38,875 nt of DNA from Acidobacteriota bacterium (GCA_022072205.1 JAJVID010000034.1:3181-42055); one strand, 5' to 3'; positions 1-12,252 are shown, counted from the first letter of the stretch. Made by a program: numbers and translations. The notes: generated by a model from the letters alone, not told the origin.

Positions 1-722
1 GACTTGTCCAGGTTGGTGATCGAAATCCCAGCCGCGCCGGGGCCGAAGAGCAAATAAACCTTCTTCTGCAAATCAACCTCAGGTAACCCAGTCAATCTCG
101 GCGCATCGTCGCAGAGCGCCATCGCGGGCATCAGGCTCAGCTCGAACAGATACCGCTCGACATGTTGGATCGTCGCGATGACGTTCGCCTGAAAACTGGC
201 CACATCGTAACCGGGAGCGAGTTTAATGCGCGCGCGGTCGCTGATCGTCGCGGGTAATTCGCCGGCCTCCTGCTCCCCTTCGCGCGCCAGCGTTCTTCGG
301 CATCCGGCGATGGCGGCTTCGAGCCGGACGACATCCGCGATCTGCGGCGCTTCCCACCTCCCGTTCCGGCGCCCGTCGAGCAGAAATTCGGCGAAGGCCA
401 ACCCCATCGAGCCGCGCTCCTCGATTGAGCGATGGAAGAACTGACTCGAAAAGAAGCGTTCGAGCGATGCGAGCGACCGCGTCTCTGCCAGAATGATGGT
501 GGTTGAAATCCTGAACTCTTCGGCCAGCGTTCTGAGCGTTCTTCGTCTTCTGAGCGCATCCTGCCGCCACGCCCTGCGATCAACGCCGAGCAATTGCCCG
601 CGCTCGGCTTCCGTCAAATCAAACCCGGCCAGCGTCCGATCAGGCGCGGCGTAGACTTCTTCGACAAACTCTTCGTCGAAAAGCATTCGGACAACGAGTT
701 TTTGGAGCGTGTGGTGGCTCAT
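1..722 (-). CDS. Putative partner protein of the adjacent MNIO (DUF692) enzyme, 3' end cut by window
   Basis: An open frame of 240 codons runs from an ATG at 722-720 to the window edge without a stop, so the C-terminus is missing. The start overlaps the stop of the upstream DUF692 gene in an ATGA arrangement, which implies translational coupling. The N-terminal 50 residues (MSHHTLQKLVVRMLFDEEFV, then a stretch with AGFDLTEAERGQLLGVD) are helical and recall both LigA-like small domains and the N-termini of proteins encoded beside DUF692 enzymes, such as the MbnC/TglI type. No signal peptide or membrane segment is visible. In characterised MNIO systems the neighbour helps deliver a peptide substrate; whether this one does is inference from position. 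I do not recognise a named family with certainty, and the rest of the protein (Arg-rich helices, then a part containing LFGPGAAGISITNLD) gives no catalytic motif. Confidence 0.6.
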   Translation of the reverse strand, partial: MSHHTLQKLVVRMLFDEEFVEEVYAAPDRTLAGFDLTEAERGQLLGVDRRAWRQDALRRRRTLRTLAEEFRISTTIILAETRSLASLERFFSSQFFHRSIEERGSMGLAFAEFLLDGRRNGRWEAPQIADVVRLEAAIAGCRRTLAREGEQEAGELPATISDRARIKLAPGYDVASFQANVIATIQHVERYLFELSLMPAMALCDDAPRLTGLPEVDLQKKVYLLFGPGAAGISITNLDK

Positions 723-1624
723 CGCGCCGCTTCTTCCTTCAATGCGATTTCGACTGGGAAGATCGAGTTGAGCCGCGTGAATACTTCCAGAGTTTCCTCC
801 GGCGCGTTGCGCTCGCACTCGAAGACGATGGCTTTCAGGTTCTTCGCGCGCGGGACGGCGTATTCCAGAATCTCCCAGGTGGCCGGGAGCGGTTCGGGCG
901 AGTGGTTGTCTTCGATGTAGGCATAACCGTCAATGTCGGCATAAGCTCCACCGGCGACGTGCATCTCGACGACTCGGTCAAGCGGATAATTATCGAGCGC
1001 AGCGAGCGGCGGCAATCCGCGCGTCTGCTGGAAGATCGCCAGGTGCGCGCAATCGAGCAGCAATCCGCAATCGGCTCGCTCGGCGACCAGCGCGAAGTAA
1101 TCGAGAATATGCAAGTCACCGAGATAGATCACCGAAGGCGGGTTCTCAGGCAGGCAGAACATCCCGGTTTCGGTTTCGATCTGAACAATGCTCTCCGCCG
1201 TTTCGAGCGCCGACTCGCGGCAAAGGATCGGAGGCATTAACATCCCGTGCCCGCGTTCGCGCTGGCCGAAATGCCAGCGGCCCGCGTCGCCGCAAAGCCA
1301 CGAGGCGTTGATCTCATTCGCCAGTTTTTTGGTTTGTGTGAGCCAGCGCTGGTCGAGGTCGAGCCGCTCTTCGAGGTTGATGTCGAGGAAGTGATAAGTC
1401 ACCGGCGCTCCGGCGGCGGCCCAACGGCGGACGCCGTCATCGAGGCCGCGTTCGAGGTCGCCGCCGTATTCGTAAAAGTGGATGAGTTCGGGATGGCGCT
1501 CCTTCATCCGGCAAACGTCAATGCCCTTGTCGGCGATCTCGAACTCTCCCGAAAGCCCGACACCCAATCTGGGCAATCGCTCCACTCTCTTCGCAAATGT
1601 TGTCATAAGCAGCGTCCGGATCAT
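719..1624 (-). CDS. DUF692/MNIO-family multinuclear non-heme iron enzyme (TIM barrel)
   Basis: A 301-residue protein of the length usual for DUF692/UPF0276, a TIM-barrel family whose studied members (MbnB, TglH) bind two or three irons and oxidatively modify peptides, often at cysteine. Visible family-like blocks are VGLSGEFE near the N-terminus, YHFLDINLEE (~residues 77-86), GLLLDCAHLAIF (~185-196), VEMHVAGGAY (~218-227) and the acidic/His stretch YIEDNHSPEPLP. The match is divergent, so a xylose-isomerase-like barrel of other function remains possible. The first ATG (1624) has no good ribosome site and lies inside a perfect palindrome; a second ATG seven codons in (1606) has a weak GGA upstream and may be the true start. 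It follows the ABC1 kinase gene by 52 nt and overlaps the next gene by 4 nt. No short precursor-peptide gene is visible in the window, but one could lie beyond position 1. Confidence 0.65.
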   Translation of the reverse strand: MIRTLLMTTFAKRVERLPRLGVGLSGEFEIADKGIDVCRMKERHPELIHFYEYGGDLERGLDDGVRRWAAAGAPVTYHFLDINLEERLDLDQRWLTQTKKLANEINASWLCGDAGRWHFGQRERGHGMLMPPILCRESALETAESIVQIETETGMFCLPENPPSVIYLGDLHILDYFALVAERADCGLLLDCAHLAIFQQTRGLPPLAALDNYPLDRVVEMHVAGGAYADIDGYAYIEDNHSPEPLPATWEILEYAVPRAKNLKAIVFECERNAPEETLEVFTRLNSIFPVEIALKEEAAR

Positions 1625-1644
1625 ATTTCACATGAAATATGATC
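1619..1644. promoter_or_regulatory. Perfect 26-bp palindrome over the start of the MNIO gene
   Basis: Twelve-base arms GATCATATTTCA and TGAAATATGATC flank a 2-nt centre, with no mismatch. The first annotated start codon of the DUF692 gene (1624-1622) is within it. The sequence is AT-rich in a GC-rich region and is not followed by a T-run on either strand, so it suits an operator better than a terminator. It could also hide a start codon in an mRNA hairpin (11-bp stem, 4-nt loop). Confidence 0.55.
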
Positions 1645-1676
1645 GGCGACATCAGCACAAAATATCCATCTGCTGT

Positions 1677-3302
1677 TTACCGCGCCAGAGGCGCCACCCA
1701 ACTTTCGTATGCCATCCTGGCCGCAATCTTCGCCAGCTTCCACATCTTTCCCCACTGGATTTCGTGATCCTCGCCGTAGATCAACTTCTTGATCAGCAGG
1801 TCGCGAAACTGTCGCCCCTCGCGCTTGAGCATAAACTCTTTCGCGTAAGGTTTGGCCACGTCGAAGAAGCTGAAGTTCGGATCCATCGTCAGGCCGATGC
1901 CTTCGAGCGTCATGATCGCGCGCATCACGTAGGTGAAATTGGCCGGAATCGTGAACGGGTATTCGTAAACCACTTCGGCCAACTCGTAAGTCAATTCCTT
2001 GAATCGGACTTCGCCCAGCTTCAGGTTCAGATAATCGGAAAAGAGCTTTTCGACCACCAGGCGTATCGAATCGCGGTCAACGCTCTTTGACAGGAAATTG
2101 AGATTGATTAAATCCTGCGTCAATCCCTTCACGTCGCGTTCGACGATGTGAAAGAAGGCGTCAATCATCAGGCTCTGCATCTGCGGCGTGATTCGTCCGA
2201 CCATCCCGAAATCGAAAAACGCCATTCGCCCGTCATTCATCACGCGCAGGTTTCCCGGATGCGGGTCGGCGTGGAAGAAACCGTCTTCAAGAAGCTGTTT
2301 GAGGTAAGTCCGCGCGATCAGCTTAACCACATCCGGCGGGTTGATGCCGCGCTCGGTCAATGTTTGCAGGTCTAAAACCTTCGTTCCCTCGATGAACTCC
2401 ATCGTCAGCACGCGCGGGCTGACGTGCGACCAGTAGATCACCGGCACATAAACATTGCTCCAGCGGCTAAAATTGGCGCGGAAGGTTTCGGCGTTGTGAC
2501 CTTCCTGAACGTAATCCATCTCCTCGAAGATTGTCGCCGCGAATTCGTTCAGCGTCCCTTCCCAATCAACGCCGCGCACGAGTTTCGGGAAGCGGGTCAT
2601 GAAACGCGCGATGCCGCGCAACACCGCGATGTCAAAGTTGATGACTTCCTGCAAGTTCGGACGTTGAACCTTGACCGCTACGGTCTCGCCCGAATGCAAC
2701 TTCGCTCGGTAGACCTGTCCGAGCGACGCGGCGGCAATCGGTTGCGAATCAATCTCGGCGTAAAGACTGCTCACGGGCTTTCCAAGTTCGCGTTCGATGA
2801 TGCTCATCGCCTCGTCATGCGAGAATGGCGGCACGCTGTCCTGCAGCTTGGTCAATTCCTTGACGTAGGCCAGCGGCAGCAGATCGGCGCGCGTCGAAAC
2901 TGACTGGCCGATTTTGATAAACGTCGGCCCCAATTTCAGCAGGCGACGGCTGATCCATTGCCCCTGCCATTGCAGATGCTTCTCTTCCGATTCGTCTTTT
3001 TTGCCAATGAACCAGCGCCGGTGATACGCGTAAACAAAAATCTGATAGAGCGCGAACGTGAAGACGATGTGAAAGGCGCGCAGCCAGCCGCGAAGTCCGT
3101 GCCCCTTAATCCGTTCCTGCGCGTTGTAGCGCGCGATATTGGCGGAGGGCGCGGCTTCCATCAATTGCGCGCCGTCCGCGATGGGCAACAGCCTGGCATT
3201 GGGTTGAACCCGCTGATCATTCTGATTTCGAGTCAATGTCATTTCCATAATTTTATACGCAGGCCGGGTAAATACAGCCGGGCGACATCGTATCACAAGC
3301 AT
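1677..3302 (-). CDS. ABC1/UbiB-family atypical kinase (AarF/ADCK)
   Basis: A 541-residue member of the ABC1 family, atypical protein-kinase-like proteins that support quinone biosynthesis or lipid homeostasis at the membrane. Family marks are in order: the KxGQ motif in [15 protein letters not shown], the Ala-rich nucleotide loop AAASLGQVY, the VAVKVQRP lysine, MEFIEG, the catalytic loop [10 protein letters not shown] and the metal-binding FFDFGMVG. The C-terminal half ends in helices without strong membrane segments. The annotated start has AGGGAAG about 9 nt upstream. Internal Met19 and Met21 have no ribosome site, although the first 20 residues do not look conserved. It lies 34 nt after ribF on the same strand and may be cotranscribed. 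No ubi or men gene is near, so its quinone link is family knowledge only. Confidence 0.9.
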   Translation of the reverse strand: MLVIRCRPAVFTRPAYKIMEMTLTRNQNDQRVQPNARLLPIADGAQLMEAAPSANIARYNAQERIKGHGLRGWLRAFHIVFTFALYQIFVYAYHRRWFIGKKDESEEKHLQWQGQWISRRLLKLGPTFIKIGQSVSTRADLLPLAYVKELTKLQDSVPPFSHDEAMSIIERELGKPVSSLYAEIDSQPIAAASLGQVYRAKLHSGETVAVKVQRPNLQEVINFDIAVLRGIARFMTRFPKLVRGVDWEGTLNEFAATIFEEMDYVQEGHNAETFRANFSRWSNVYVPVIYWSHVSPRVLTMEFIEGTKVLDLQTLTERGINPPDVVKLIARTYLKQLLEDGFFHADPHPGNLRVMNDGRMAFFDFGMVGRITPQMQSLMIDAFFHIVERDVKGLTQDLINLNFLSKSVDRDSIRLVVEKLFSDYLNLKLGEVRFKELTYELAEVVYEYPFTIPANFTYVMRAIMTLEGIGLTMDPNFSFFDVAKPYAKEFMLKREGRQFRDLLIKKLIYGEDHEIQWGKMWKLAKIAARMAYESWVAPLAR

Positions 3303-3336
3303 CCGGCGCTTCCCTGTCAGCGTTTTAATATACGAT

Positions 3337-4290
3337 TTACACGAAGCTCAGGTTGCGAGCAGCGATTTGAGAGTTGAAATAGCGAACCGCCCTCTCCCGA
3401 TCGCGCGTGATTTGCGCGCGAAGCTCATCCACTCCGGCGAATTTCTTTTCGCCGCGCAAACGGTGCAGCACGCGCACGCGGATCGTCTGACCGTAAAGAT
3501 CGCCATCGAAATCAATCAGGTGCGTTTCGACCTTCGACTCGGCTTCAGCGCCGAAAGTCGGACGTTTGCCGATGTTGGTCACGCTGCGCCGCCAGACGCC
3601 GTCAACCAGCGCCAGCGTGACGTAAACGCCATCAACCGGCAGCACGCGGTTTTGAAGTTCGAGATTGGCTGTTGGGAAAAGAAACTTGCGCCCGATGCCG
3701 TGCCCCACTGTGACCACGCCTTCGATTCCGTAAGGTCGTCCGAGCATGCGTCGCGCCAGATTGACGCGGCCCGCCTTGAGCAGCATTCGGATCATCGTCG
3801 AGCTGATGCGCCGCCCGCGCAGTTGCACTTCGGGAACTTCTGCGGCGTAAAACCCAAGCTGATGACTGAGCCAGCGGAGCAGTTCGATGTTGCCGCGCCG
3901 CTCGTGGCCGAATGCGAAGCCCTTGCCCAAATAGACTTCGCGCGCCCGCAGCGCGTCAACGATGTAACGTTGAACGAAGTCCTCGGCGAACATCTCCGCA
4001 AGTTCCTGATTGAATTCGAGCACGACGACCTGTTCGACGCCGAGCAGTTTCAGTCCTTCCATCTTTTGATTGAAAGTCTGCAACAACGGCGGCGCCGTCT
4101 CCGGCTTGAGCACCTGACGTGGATGAGGGTCGAAAGTAATCAACGTCGGAGTCGCGCCAGTGGCCGACGCGCGTTCGACAACGGTTCGGACAATCGCTTG
4201 ATGACCTAAATGCAATCCATCGAAGACTCCGAGCGTCAGCACGGTGGGGCGGCGGATGTCAGTCTGGGCAATGCCGTGAAAGATGTTCAT
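3337..4290 (-). CDS. ribF: Bifunctional riboflavin kinase / FAD synthetase
   Basis: Makes FMN from riboflavin and then FAD from FMN, using ATP, in the cytosol. The N-terminal nucleotidyltransferase half shows [11 protein letters not shown] (the HxGH site), [23 protein letters not shown] and SSTMIR. The C-terminal flavokinase half shows [27 protein letters not shown] and [14 protein letters not shown]. From the ATG at 4290 the protein is 317 residues, normal for the family. A longer frame reaches 4338, but its extra residues are only translation of the GATTGCG repeat hairpin upstream, so I reject that start. There is no clear Shine-Dalgarno sequence before 4290; the repeat hairpin takes up most of the leader between the preceding stop and this start. 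Confidence 0.93.
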   Translation of the reverse strand: MNIFHGIAQTDIRRPTVLTLGVFDGLHLGHQAIVRTVVERASATGATPTLITFDPHPRQVLKPETAPPLLQTFNQKMEGLKLLGVEQVVVLEFNQELAEMFAEDFVQRYIVDALRAREVYLGKGFAFGHERRGNIELLRWLSHQLGFYAAEVPEVQLRGRRISSTMIRMLLKAGRVNLARRMLGRPYGIEGVVTVGHGIGRKFLFPTANLELQNRVLPVDGVYVTLALVDGVWRRSVTNIGKRPTFGAEAESKVETHLIDFDGDLYGQTIRVRVLHRLRGEKKFAGVDELRAQITRDRERAVRYFNSQIAARNLSFV

Positions 4291-4295
4291 CTTTT

Positions 4296-4354
4296 GATTG
4301 CGGATTGTGGATTGCGGATTGCGTGAGACCTTCTTCAATCCGCAATCCGCAATC
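4296..4354. repeat. Inverted array of the 7-nt unit GATTGCG
   Basis: The left arm (4296-4323) is four copies of GATTGCG, one with a C-to-T change. After a 12-nt spacer the right arm (4336-4354) is the reverse complement, CAATC then two CGCAATC. Fourteen base pairs are perfect and several registers are possible. It fills the gap between the metallo-hydrolase stop and the ribF start, and would be in the ribF leader if the two are cotranscribed. The same unit recurs at 7349-7395. Confidence 0.85.
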
Positions 4355-4355
4355 G

Positions 4356-5135
4356 TCAGAGTTCTACCTGCAATCCATCGTAAGCAAGCGCGACGTTTTC
4401 GGGCAGATGGCGGCTCGCTTCTTCGTATTTGATGTCGTGTCCGATGTGAGTCAGCAGCGCGCGGCGCGGCTTCAATTCGGCGATGTAGGCCAGCGACTGC
4501 TCGACGTGCAGATGCGTCGGATGCGGTTTGTAACGCAGCGCATCAATGATGAGCAAGTCGAGACCGCGCAATTTTTCCAGCGACTTTTCAGGAATCAGGT
4601 TGCAATCTGTGATGAACGCCGCGCTGCCGCGGGCGTCATCGAAGCGAAAGCCCGTTACTTCGCCTTTGCCGTGAACGACAGGAATCGGAGTGACGCGCAG
4701 TCCGCAGGTCTCAAACTCTCCTTCGATTACTTGCGGGAGGAGTTGCGGCAAGCCTCCGCCGATGTAATCAGTTTCGAAGATATAAAAGAAGACTCGCCGC
4801 AAGCCGCGCCACGTGCTTTCGCTTGCGTAAAGCGGAACGGGGCCGTGCCGGAAATTGATCGGGCGGATGTCATCGAGGCCGAAAACGTGGTCGGCGTGGC
4901 AATGAGTGATCAGCAGCGCGTCGAGCCGGTCAATCTTTTCGCGCAACGCCTGCTGGCGAAAATCGGCTGAAATATCTACGATCAGGCGACGCTCGCCGCC
5001 TTCGACCATCGTTTCGACCATCAGGCCCGTGCGCAAACGATTGTCGCGCGGATCGCTCGACCGGCAAACCTCGCATTCGCACCCAATCATCGGCACACCA
5101 ACCGATGTTCCTGTTCCGAGAAAGGTGATTTTCAT
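4356..5135 (-). CDS. Metallo-beta-lactamase-fold hydrolase, PhnP-like
   Basis: A 259-residue metallo-hydrolase resembling PhnP, the phosphoribosyl 1,2-cyclic phosphate phosphodiesterase, and related tRNase-Z-like enzymes. It opens with [11 protein letters not shown], typical of that subfamily, followed by [10 protein letters not shown] (Cys residues that could hold a structural zinc, as in PhnP). The metal motif HxHxDH appears as [13 protein letters not shown], with later ligands likely in PVVHGKG, FITDCN and LTHIGHD. No C-P lyase genes are nearby, so a phosphonate role is not supported and the substrate is unknown. It lies 13 nt after the DUF1844 gene, suggesting one transcript, and upstream of ribF. 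No strong Shine-Dalgarno sequence is visible. Confidence 0.88.
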   Translation of the reverse strand: MKITFLGTGTSVGVPMIGCECEVCRSSDPRDNRLRTGLMVETMVEGGERRLIVDISADFRQQALREKIDRLDALLITHCHADHVFGLDDIRPINFRHGPVPLYASESTWRGLRRVFFYIFETDYIGGGLPQLLPQVIEGEFETCGLRVTPIPVVHGKGEVTGFRFDDARGSAAFITDCNLIPEKSLEKLRGLDLLIIDALRYKPHPTHLHVEQSLAYIAELKPRRALLTHIGHDIKYEEASRHLPENVALAYDGLQVEL

Positions 5136-5148
5136 TGAAGCCGCAAAG

Positions 5149-5616
5149 CTAGCGTCTCATCGAGACAAACTGCATCTTCAGGTCGGAGAGCAAATCGTCG
5201 AAGAACTTCTCTTCTCCGCGCGTGAGGTTGCCCCTGGTCTTTTCGCGCAACATCACCAGCATATCAATTGATTCTTTTGCGGCCATCATATCCACCTGTC
5301 GCCGGCCCGTCGCCGGGTGCTCCACCAACCCCAGGTAAATGAACGCGGACGAGGCGATGCCCATCAAAAATTCAGTGAACATCGTGTGTTCAGGCTCCGC
5401 ATTCATCTCCTCATCCGGGCTGAGTTCGGGAGCCGCAGCCGCCGCGAATTGCTGCTGTGATTGAACTGTAACTGGGTTGACTATGGGCTGTGGTTCGGGC
5501 GTCTGCGCGGCTGCGGGCGCGCTCTCTTCAATCAGCGCATCCTCACGCAACGAGCCGTCGGCGTTGAATAGACGGCGGTCGGTAACCTTGAAGCTACCCG
5601 GGTTCTCTTCGGCCAT
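5149..5616 (-). CDS. DUF1844 domain protein
   Basis: A 155-residue protein of unknown function. Residues 1-75 are low-complexity, rich in Ala, Pro, Glu and Gln, starting with [16 protein letters not shown]. Residues ~80-155 carry the DUF1844 signature: [20 protein letters not shown], then a block with [19 protein letters not shown] and the end [14 protein letters not shown]. The domain is conserved and helical in Acidobacteriota and Deltaproteobacteria-like lineages; the hydrophobic stretch is probably a packed helix and not a true membrane segment. AAGGAG lies 12 nt before the ATG. It heads a run of minus-strand genes (this gene, the metallo-hydrolase, ribF, ABC1). Confidence 0.88.
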   Translation of the reverse strand: MAEENPGSFKVTDRRLFNADGSLREDALIEESAPAAAQTPEPQPIVNPVTVQSQQQFAAAAAPELSPDEEMNAEPEHTMFTEFLMGIASSAFIYLGLVEHPATGRRQVDMMAAKESIDMLVMLREKTRGNLTRGEEKFFDDLLSDLKMQFVSMRR

Positions 5617-5697
5617 GGTTAAATCTCACTCCTTCAAAAATACAATTTACAGTTATTGACGAAGCGAGATATTAGCATTCCGGGTCGAGAGTTGTCA

Positions 5698-5774
5698 GTT
5701 GGTAGCGGTGGTCGGTGATTGGTGGTTGGCGGTTGGTAGTTGGTTGGCGGATTGCCAGCCAACCACCAACCACT
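5698..5774. repeat. Inverted array of GGTGGTT-type 7-nt units after the first tolC gene
   Basis: The left arm (5698-5754) is degenerate tandem units GGTGGTC, GGTGATT, GGTGGTT, GGCGGTT, GGTAGTT. The right arm (5755-5774) is the complement, CCAGCCAACCACCAACCACT. The array ends 5 nt from the stop codon of the minus-strand tolC gene, so it would form a hairpin just past that gene. The same family is found after argJ at 25508-25582. Confidence 0.85.
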
Positions 5775-5779
5775 GCTTC

Positions 5780-7525
5780 TTATCTCACTTCGACATTATT
5801 GCTCGACAGCGTGGTCGAGAGCGCGCGTTGAAGTTCGGCGACCGCTTTTGTGTAATCGGTCAACGCGCGCAATTCGCGTCCGCGCGCCGCTGAAAGCGCG
5901 TTCTGGCGGTCGAGCACGAAGAAGTTGGTTGATTGGCCCGCGTCGAATTTGCGCTGCTCGCTCTGGTATTGCAGTTCGGCGTTGGCGCGCGAGTTCTTCG
6001 CAGCGTCCACGCGGCGCTTGGCCGTCTCCACCGCCTGCAGCGCGTTGCGCACTTCGACCTCGATCAACTGCTCGGTCTTCTGCCGCTGAACTTCGATCTG
6101 TTTGCCTTCGGCCAGCGAGCGCCCGAGATTGGCTTCGGCTGTTCGATTGCGCAGCGGCAGATTGATGTTCACTCCGAAACGCCACGAGCGGAAATCGTTC
6201 TTTAGCAGGTTGTATAAGCTCTGCCCGTAACCGCCGACCAGAGCGTCAGGGATCGAACCGGAACTGGGAATCGGAATCAGCGGCAGCCCGCTCAATTGCG
6301 AAAGCTGATTGACTCGCCCGTAAAGCGCCGCGTTGCTGGCCGTAAATGGATTGACCCCGCCGCGCTCGGCGCCCGCCAATCCGACCGTGCCGTAAGTGAC
6401 GAAGAAATCAACCTGCGGCTTCGTCTGGTTGCGCAGATAATCGGCGTCAATCTTATTAACTTCGCCGCGCAACCGGTATTGCTCCATTTCGGGCCGGTTC
6501 TGAACCGCGAGCCTGAGCGCGTCTTCGAGCGGCAGCGAAACGGCGGAATCAATCTGCGGCTGTTCGACGGGCACGATTTCCGATTGCCAGATGTCGGCGC
6601 TGGTTTGCGCCATCAACGCTTTAAGCGCGTTCTCGGCGCGCTGGATGGCGTCAACGGCGGCTTCGGCTTCGTCCTTGCGGCGTTCGAGTTCGACGCGCGC
6701 CGAGATGATGTCGGATTTCGCCAGCGTTCCGGCTTCGACCAGACGTTCGTTGTGTTCAAGCTGCGTGTTAGCCAACTCGACCGATTCGCGTTTGATCTCC
6801 TGATCGCGGCGCGCGAAAACCAGGTCCCAGTAGGCGCGCTGCACCTGCGCGATGATTTCAATCGCGCGCTGGCGGAACTGGCTGTCGGAGATGTCCAGCC
6901 GCTTTTTGTTGATCTTGATCTGGCGGCGCGCGGAATCGGTAGCGCGGTTGCGCAGCAGCGGCTGCGTGAACGTGAAGTTCAGGTTCGTCGTGTATTGCGG
7001 ATTGAGATCGTTGAACGGATTCGCGGTCGTCGAACGATTGTTGTCGAAGACGCCCGTGAAACTGCTCCCCTGCCAGGGCGTACGTTGCGTCAGCGTGGCC
7101 GTGCCGATCAGGTTGTCGGTCTTGCCTGAGGCGAAAATCGAAGTCGCCGGAATCGTGCGGCGGTCGTAATAAAGCGTCGTCGCCAGCGTCGGATCGTAAA
7201 CGCCCTGAGCCGCGCGCAAATCGAATTCATTCATCTGCACGTTCAAACGTTCGACCTCGATGTCGCGGTTGCTTTCGAGCGCCATCAACATCGCATCGCG
7301 CAAGGTCAGCGTGACGCGCCTCGACGGATTCACGCCGATCCGGGCGCCGGATTGCGGATCGCTCGATTGCGGATTGCGGATTGCGGATTGCGGATTTGCG
7401 CCATCCTGCGCACTCGCCAACGGCGTTATCAACGAAGCGATCATCAGCAAGGCGACGGCTGTTTTTGACTTCCGTCTTCTGCCTTCTGTCTTCTGCCTTC
7501 TGTCTTCTATCTTCTGCCTTCTCAC
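5780..7525 (-). CDS. TolC-family outer-membrane efflux channel (efflux operon)
   Basis: Forms the outer-membrane channel of the RND pump encoded upstream. With a GTG start at 7525 it is 581 residues. A perfect AAGGAG at 7533-7538, 7 nt away, decides this start; an ATG-led longer frame to 7591 would run well into the preceding gene. The signal peptide has a very basic n-region, a hydrophobic core [17 protein letters not shown], and cleavage near ASAQDG. The mature protein has two outer-membrane-efflux repeats, the first beginning [20 protein letters not shown], with long coiled helices such as [19 protein letters not shown]. The end [12 protein letters not shown] matches the paralogue at 25690. 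The signal n-region is coded by a CTTCTGC-type array and the post-signal linker by a GATTGCG array. Its start follows the cyclodeaminase stop by 1 nt. Confidence 0.9.
   Translation of the reverse strand: MRRQKIEDRRQKTEGRRRKSKTAVALLMIASLITPLASAQDGANPQSAIRNPQSSDPQSGARIGVNPSRRVTLTLRDAMLMALESNRDIEVERLNVQMNEFDLRAAQGVYDPTLATTLYYDRRTIPATSIFASGKTDNLIGTATLTQRTPWQGSSFTGVFDNNRSTTANPFNDLNPQYTTNLNFTFTQPLLRNRATDSARRQIKINKKRLDISDSQFRQRAIEIIAQVQRAYWDLVFARRDQEIKRESVELANTQLEHNERLVEAGTLAKSDIISARVELERRKDEAEAAVDAIQRAENALKALMAQTSADIWQSEIVPVEQPQIDSAVSLPLEDALRLAVQNRPEMEQYRLRGEVNKIDADYLRNQTKPQVDFFVTYGTVGLAGAERGGVNPFTASNAALYGRVNQLSQLSGLPLIPIPSSGSIPDALVGGYGQSLYNLLKNDFRSWRFGVNINLPLRNRTAEANLGRSLAEGKQIEVQRQKTEQLIEVEVRNALQAVETAKRRVDAAKNSRANAELQYQSEQRKFDAGQSTNFFVLDRQNALSAARGRELRALTDYTKAVAELQRALSTTLSSNNVEVR
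7349..7395. repeat. In-frame GATTGCG array in the linker of tolC
   Basis: Four perfect copies of GATTGCG at 7365-7392 with partial copies on both sides. On the coding strand they give [15 protein letters not shown] residues between the signal peptide and the first channel repeat. The unit is that of the hairpin at 4296-4354. No opposite-orientation arm is close by. Confidence 0.85.
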
Positions 7526-7526
7526 T
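7470..7526. repeat. CTTCTGC/CTTCTGT 7-nt tandem array at the start of tolC
   Basis: Seven or more tandem copies of CTTCTGC, CTTCTGT or close variants. On the coding strand they give the basic RRQKxEDRRQK residues of the signal-peptide n-region of the tolC gene, beginning at its GTG start. Confidence 0.8.
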
Positions 7527-8486
7527 TCAGAACTCCTTCCCCACATTCTGTTCTTTTGCCTTTCGATACAAAACTGCGGCGGTCGCCACATCTTCGATGG
7601 CGACGCCGAGCGATTTGAAGAGCGTGATCTGATCGTCGTTTGTCCGCCCGCGCGTCTCGCCGCTGACGACGTGACGCAATTCCCTGACGCGCTCCCACCT
7701 CAACAATCCTTTTTCGACCGCCGTGACAAGCTCGCCCGCTTCAAGCTTCGCTTGATCAATCGAATCAACCGCGATGAACGAAGCGCGCTTGATCGCTTCG
7801 TCGTCCAGTTCTCGTCGGAGAATCGAATTGCCTCCGGCGGCGTTGACGTGCGTTCCCGGCTTGAGCCACGCGCCTTCGAGCACAGGCTCGCGCGAGGATG
7901 TGATCGTGATGACGACGCCGGCGTCGGCGGCGTCTTCCGGTTTCTCGACCGGGCCGATGTGAACGTCGTTCAATCGCGCGCTCATCTCCAGACAAAATCG
8001 CGCGCGATGCTCCGGCGACCGGCTGTAGACTTTCACGACCTCGATGTCGCGCACGGCGCACACGGCTTCAAGCTGGCTCTGCGCCTGCCATCCGGTACCG
8101 TAAACGCCGACTCTCTTCACGTTCGCGCGCGCCAGGTATTTCGTCGCAACGCCGCTCGCCGCGCCCGTCCGCATCTGCCCGAGTTTGTCGGCTTCGACGA
8201 GCGCCAGCAGTTCGCCCGATTCGGCGTCGTAAAGGTTGACGTAAAACCGCGCCTTGTCGCGCGTGACCACGTAAGATTTCAATCCGAGCAAACCTTTGAA
8301 CTCGGCAAAATTCGCCACCGCGCCGCTCATCACTTGCAGAGTCGCGCCAGCGACGCGCAAACGGCGGCGCGGCTCGTTCGTCGCCTCGCCCGCCGCCTGC
8401 GATTTGAAGACGGCTTCAACAGCGGCGAGCGTGTCTTCCATCGTCAGCAATTGCGTGACTTCTTGTTCGGTCAGATAAAGGGCCAT
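7527..8486 (-). CDS. Ornithine cyclodeaminase / mu-crystallin family NAD(P)-dependent enzyme
   Basis: A 319-residue full-length member of the family that includes ornithine cyclodeaminase, archaeal-type alanine dehydrogenase and ketimine reductases. The N-terminal substrate half shows EPRRRLRV and the conserved GLKSYV; the Rossmann half shows [17 protein letters not shown] (GxGxxA-type loop), VKVYSRSPE and HVNAAGGNS. Which substrate it uses cannot be read from sequence. It sits between the RND pump and tolC, 2 nt after the small membrane protein gene and 1 nt before tolC, so it is firmly part of the efflux transcript. It has no signal peptide and should be cytosolic. It is not near the arginine cluster, so a direct role in ornithine breakdown is only a guess. 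Confidence 0.9.
   Translation of the reverse strand: MALYLTEQEVTQLLTMEDTLAAVEAVFKSQAAGEATNEPRRRLRVAGATLQVMSGAVANFAEFKGLLGLKSYVVTRDKARFYVNLYDAESGELLALVEADKLGQMRTGAASGVATKYLARANVKRVGVYGTGWQAQSQLEAVCAVRDIEVVKVYSRSPEHRARFCLEMSARLNDVHIGPVEKPEDAADAGVVITITSSREPVLEGAWLKPGTHVNAAGGNSILRRELDDEAIKRASFIAVDSIDQAKLEAGELVTAVEKGLLRWERVRELRHVVSGETRGRTNDDQITLFKSLGVAIEDVATAAVLYRKAKEQNVGKEF
7533..7538 (-). promoter_or_regulatory. Shine-Dalgarno site deciding the GTG start of tolC
   Basis: AAGGAG on the minus strand, inside the last codons of the cyclodeaminase gene, with a 7-nt gap to the GTG at 7525-7523. It supports the GTG over the upstream ATG choices. Confidence 0.8.
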
Positions 8487-8488
8487 TT

Positions 8489-8938
8489 TTAAACCACGAT
8501 CTCTTTCTTCATCGTCTTTTCAACGAAGTTTCTGAAGTCAGGATAAGACACAAACTCGTCCCTGAGGCTTTCCCATTCTCTTCTGAAAAGCCTGCTCCTC
8601 AACGTGCGATTGAGTTCGTCTTCCCAAATAGACCAGACGTCCTTAGCGATGTAGCCTTTTTTTCGCAGATAGAATTCTTCAGAGCAAAGGTTGAGATATT
8701 TCAGAGCGCAGACCGTCAATTCATGGCTTGGCGGCGGCGCCTCGCTGTCAAGATCGAATCTCAAATGAAAAGCCTCACGAGGAAAAGAGTCCATGATCTT
8801 CTCGTAACGCTCGGCATACTTCATGACCATCTGCGCGTTCATTTGACGACGGTTGTTTCTAACAGACCAGATAAAGCTGGTCACGCCAAGAATGATTCCT
8901 GTGATCTGAACGATGTGAACGGCTGTCTGAAGACTCAC
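8489..8938 (-). CDS. Small membrane-anchored protein of unknown function in efflux operon
   Basis: A 149-residue protein starting at GTG (8938) with AGGAGG 4 nt upstream. Residues ~8-26 ([19 protein letters not shown]) form one membrane segment, followed by a positively charged RNNRRQMN that should face the cytosol. The soluble part is helical and charged, with [20 protein letters not shown]. It resembles the DUF4760-type single-pass proteins in layout (N-terminal helix, then LCSEEFYL and WxxWE motifs) but I am not certain of the family. It begins 15 nt after the RND stop and ends 2 nt before the cyclodeaminase gene. It may be a pump accessory or unrelated cargo. Confidence 0.75.
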   Translation of the reverse strand: MSLQTAVHIVQITGIILGVTSFIWSVRNNRRQMNAQMVMKYAERYEKIMDSFPREAFHLRFDLDSEAPPPSHELTVCALKYLNLCSEEFYLRKKGYIAKDVWSIWEDELNRTLRSRLFRREWESLRDEFVSYPDFRNFVEKTMKKEIVV

Positions 8939-8953
8939 CTTGCCTCCTGATTC

Positions 8954-12148
<3,195 letters not shown>

Positions 12149-12180
12149 ATTTCTCCCTCTCAGTTCTCCTGCGAAACGCT

Positions 12181-12252
12181 ATATGGGAGATATGGGAGGT
12201 ATGGGAGATATGGGACGTGCCTCATATCTCCCATATCTCTCATACCTCCCAT
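12181..12252. repeat. Inverted array of ATATGGGAG 9-nt units between adaptor and RND genes
   Basis: Left arm 12181-12216 is four units (ATATGGGAG twice, GTATGGGAG, ATATGGGAC). Right arm 12221-12252 is the complement. The best register pairs 12192-12215 with 12229-12252 with one mismatch. The right arm touches the stop codon of the adaptor gene, so the hairpin would lie inside the pump mRNA. Confidence 0.85.

Noticed and set aside
4291..4338. N-terminal extension of RibF
   Set aside because: The extra residues are translation of the GATTGCG repeat hairpin and are not conserved family sequence.
7260..8492. 410-codon open frame on the plus strand
   Set aside because: Antisense to tolC and the cyclodeaminase; its start region is only translated simple repeat.
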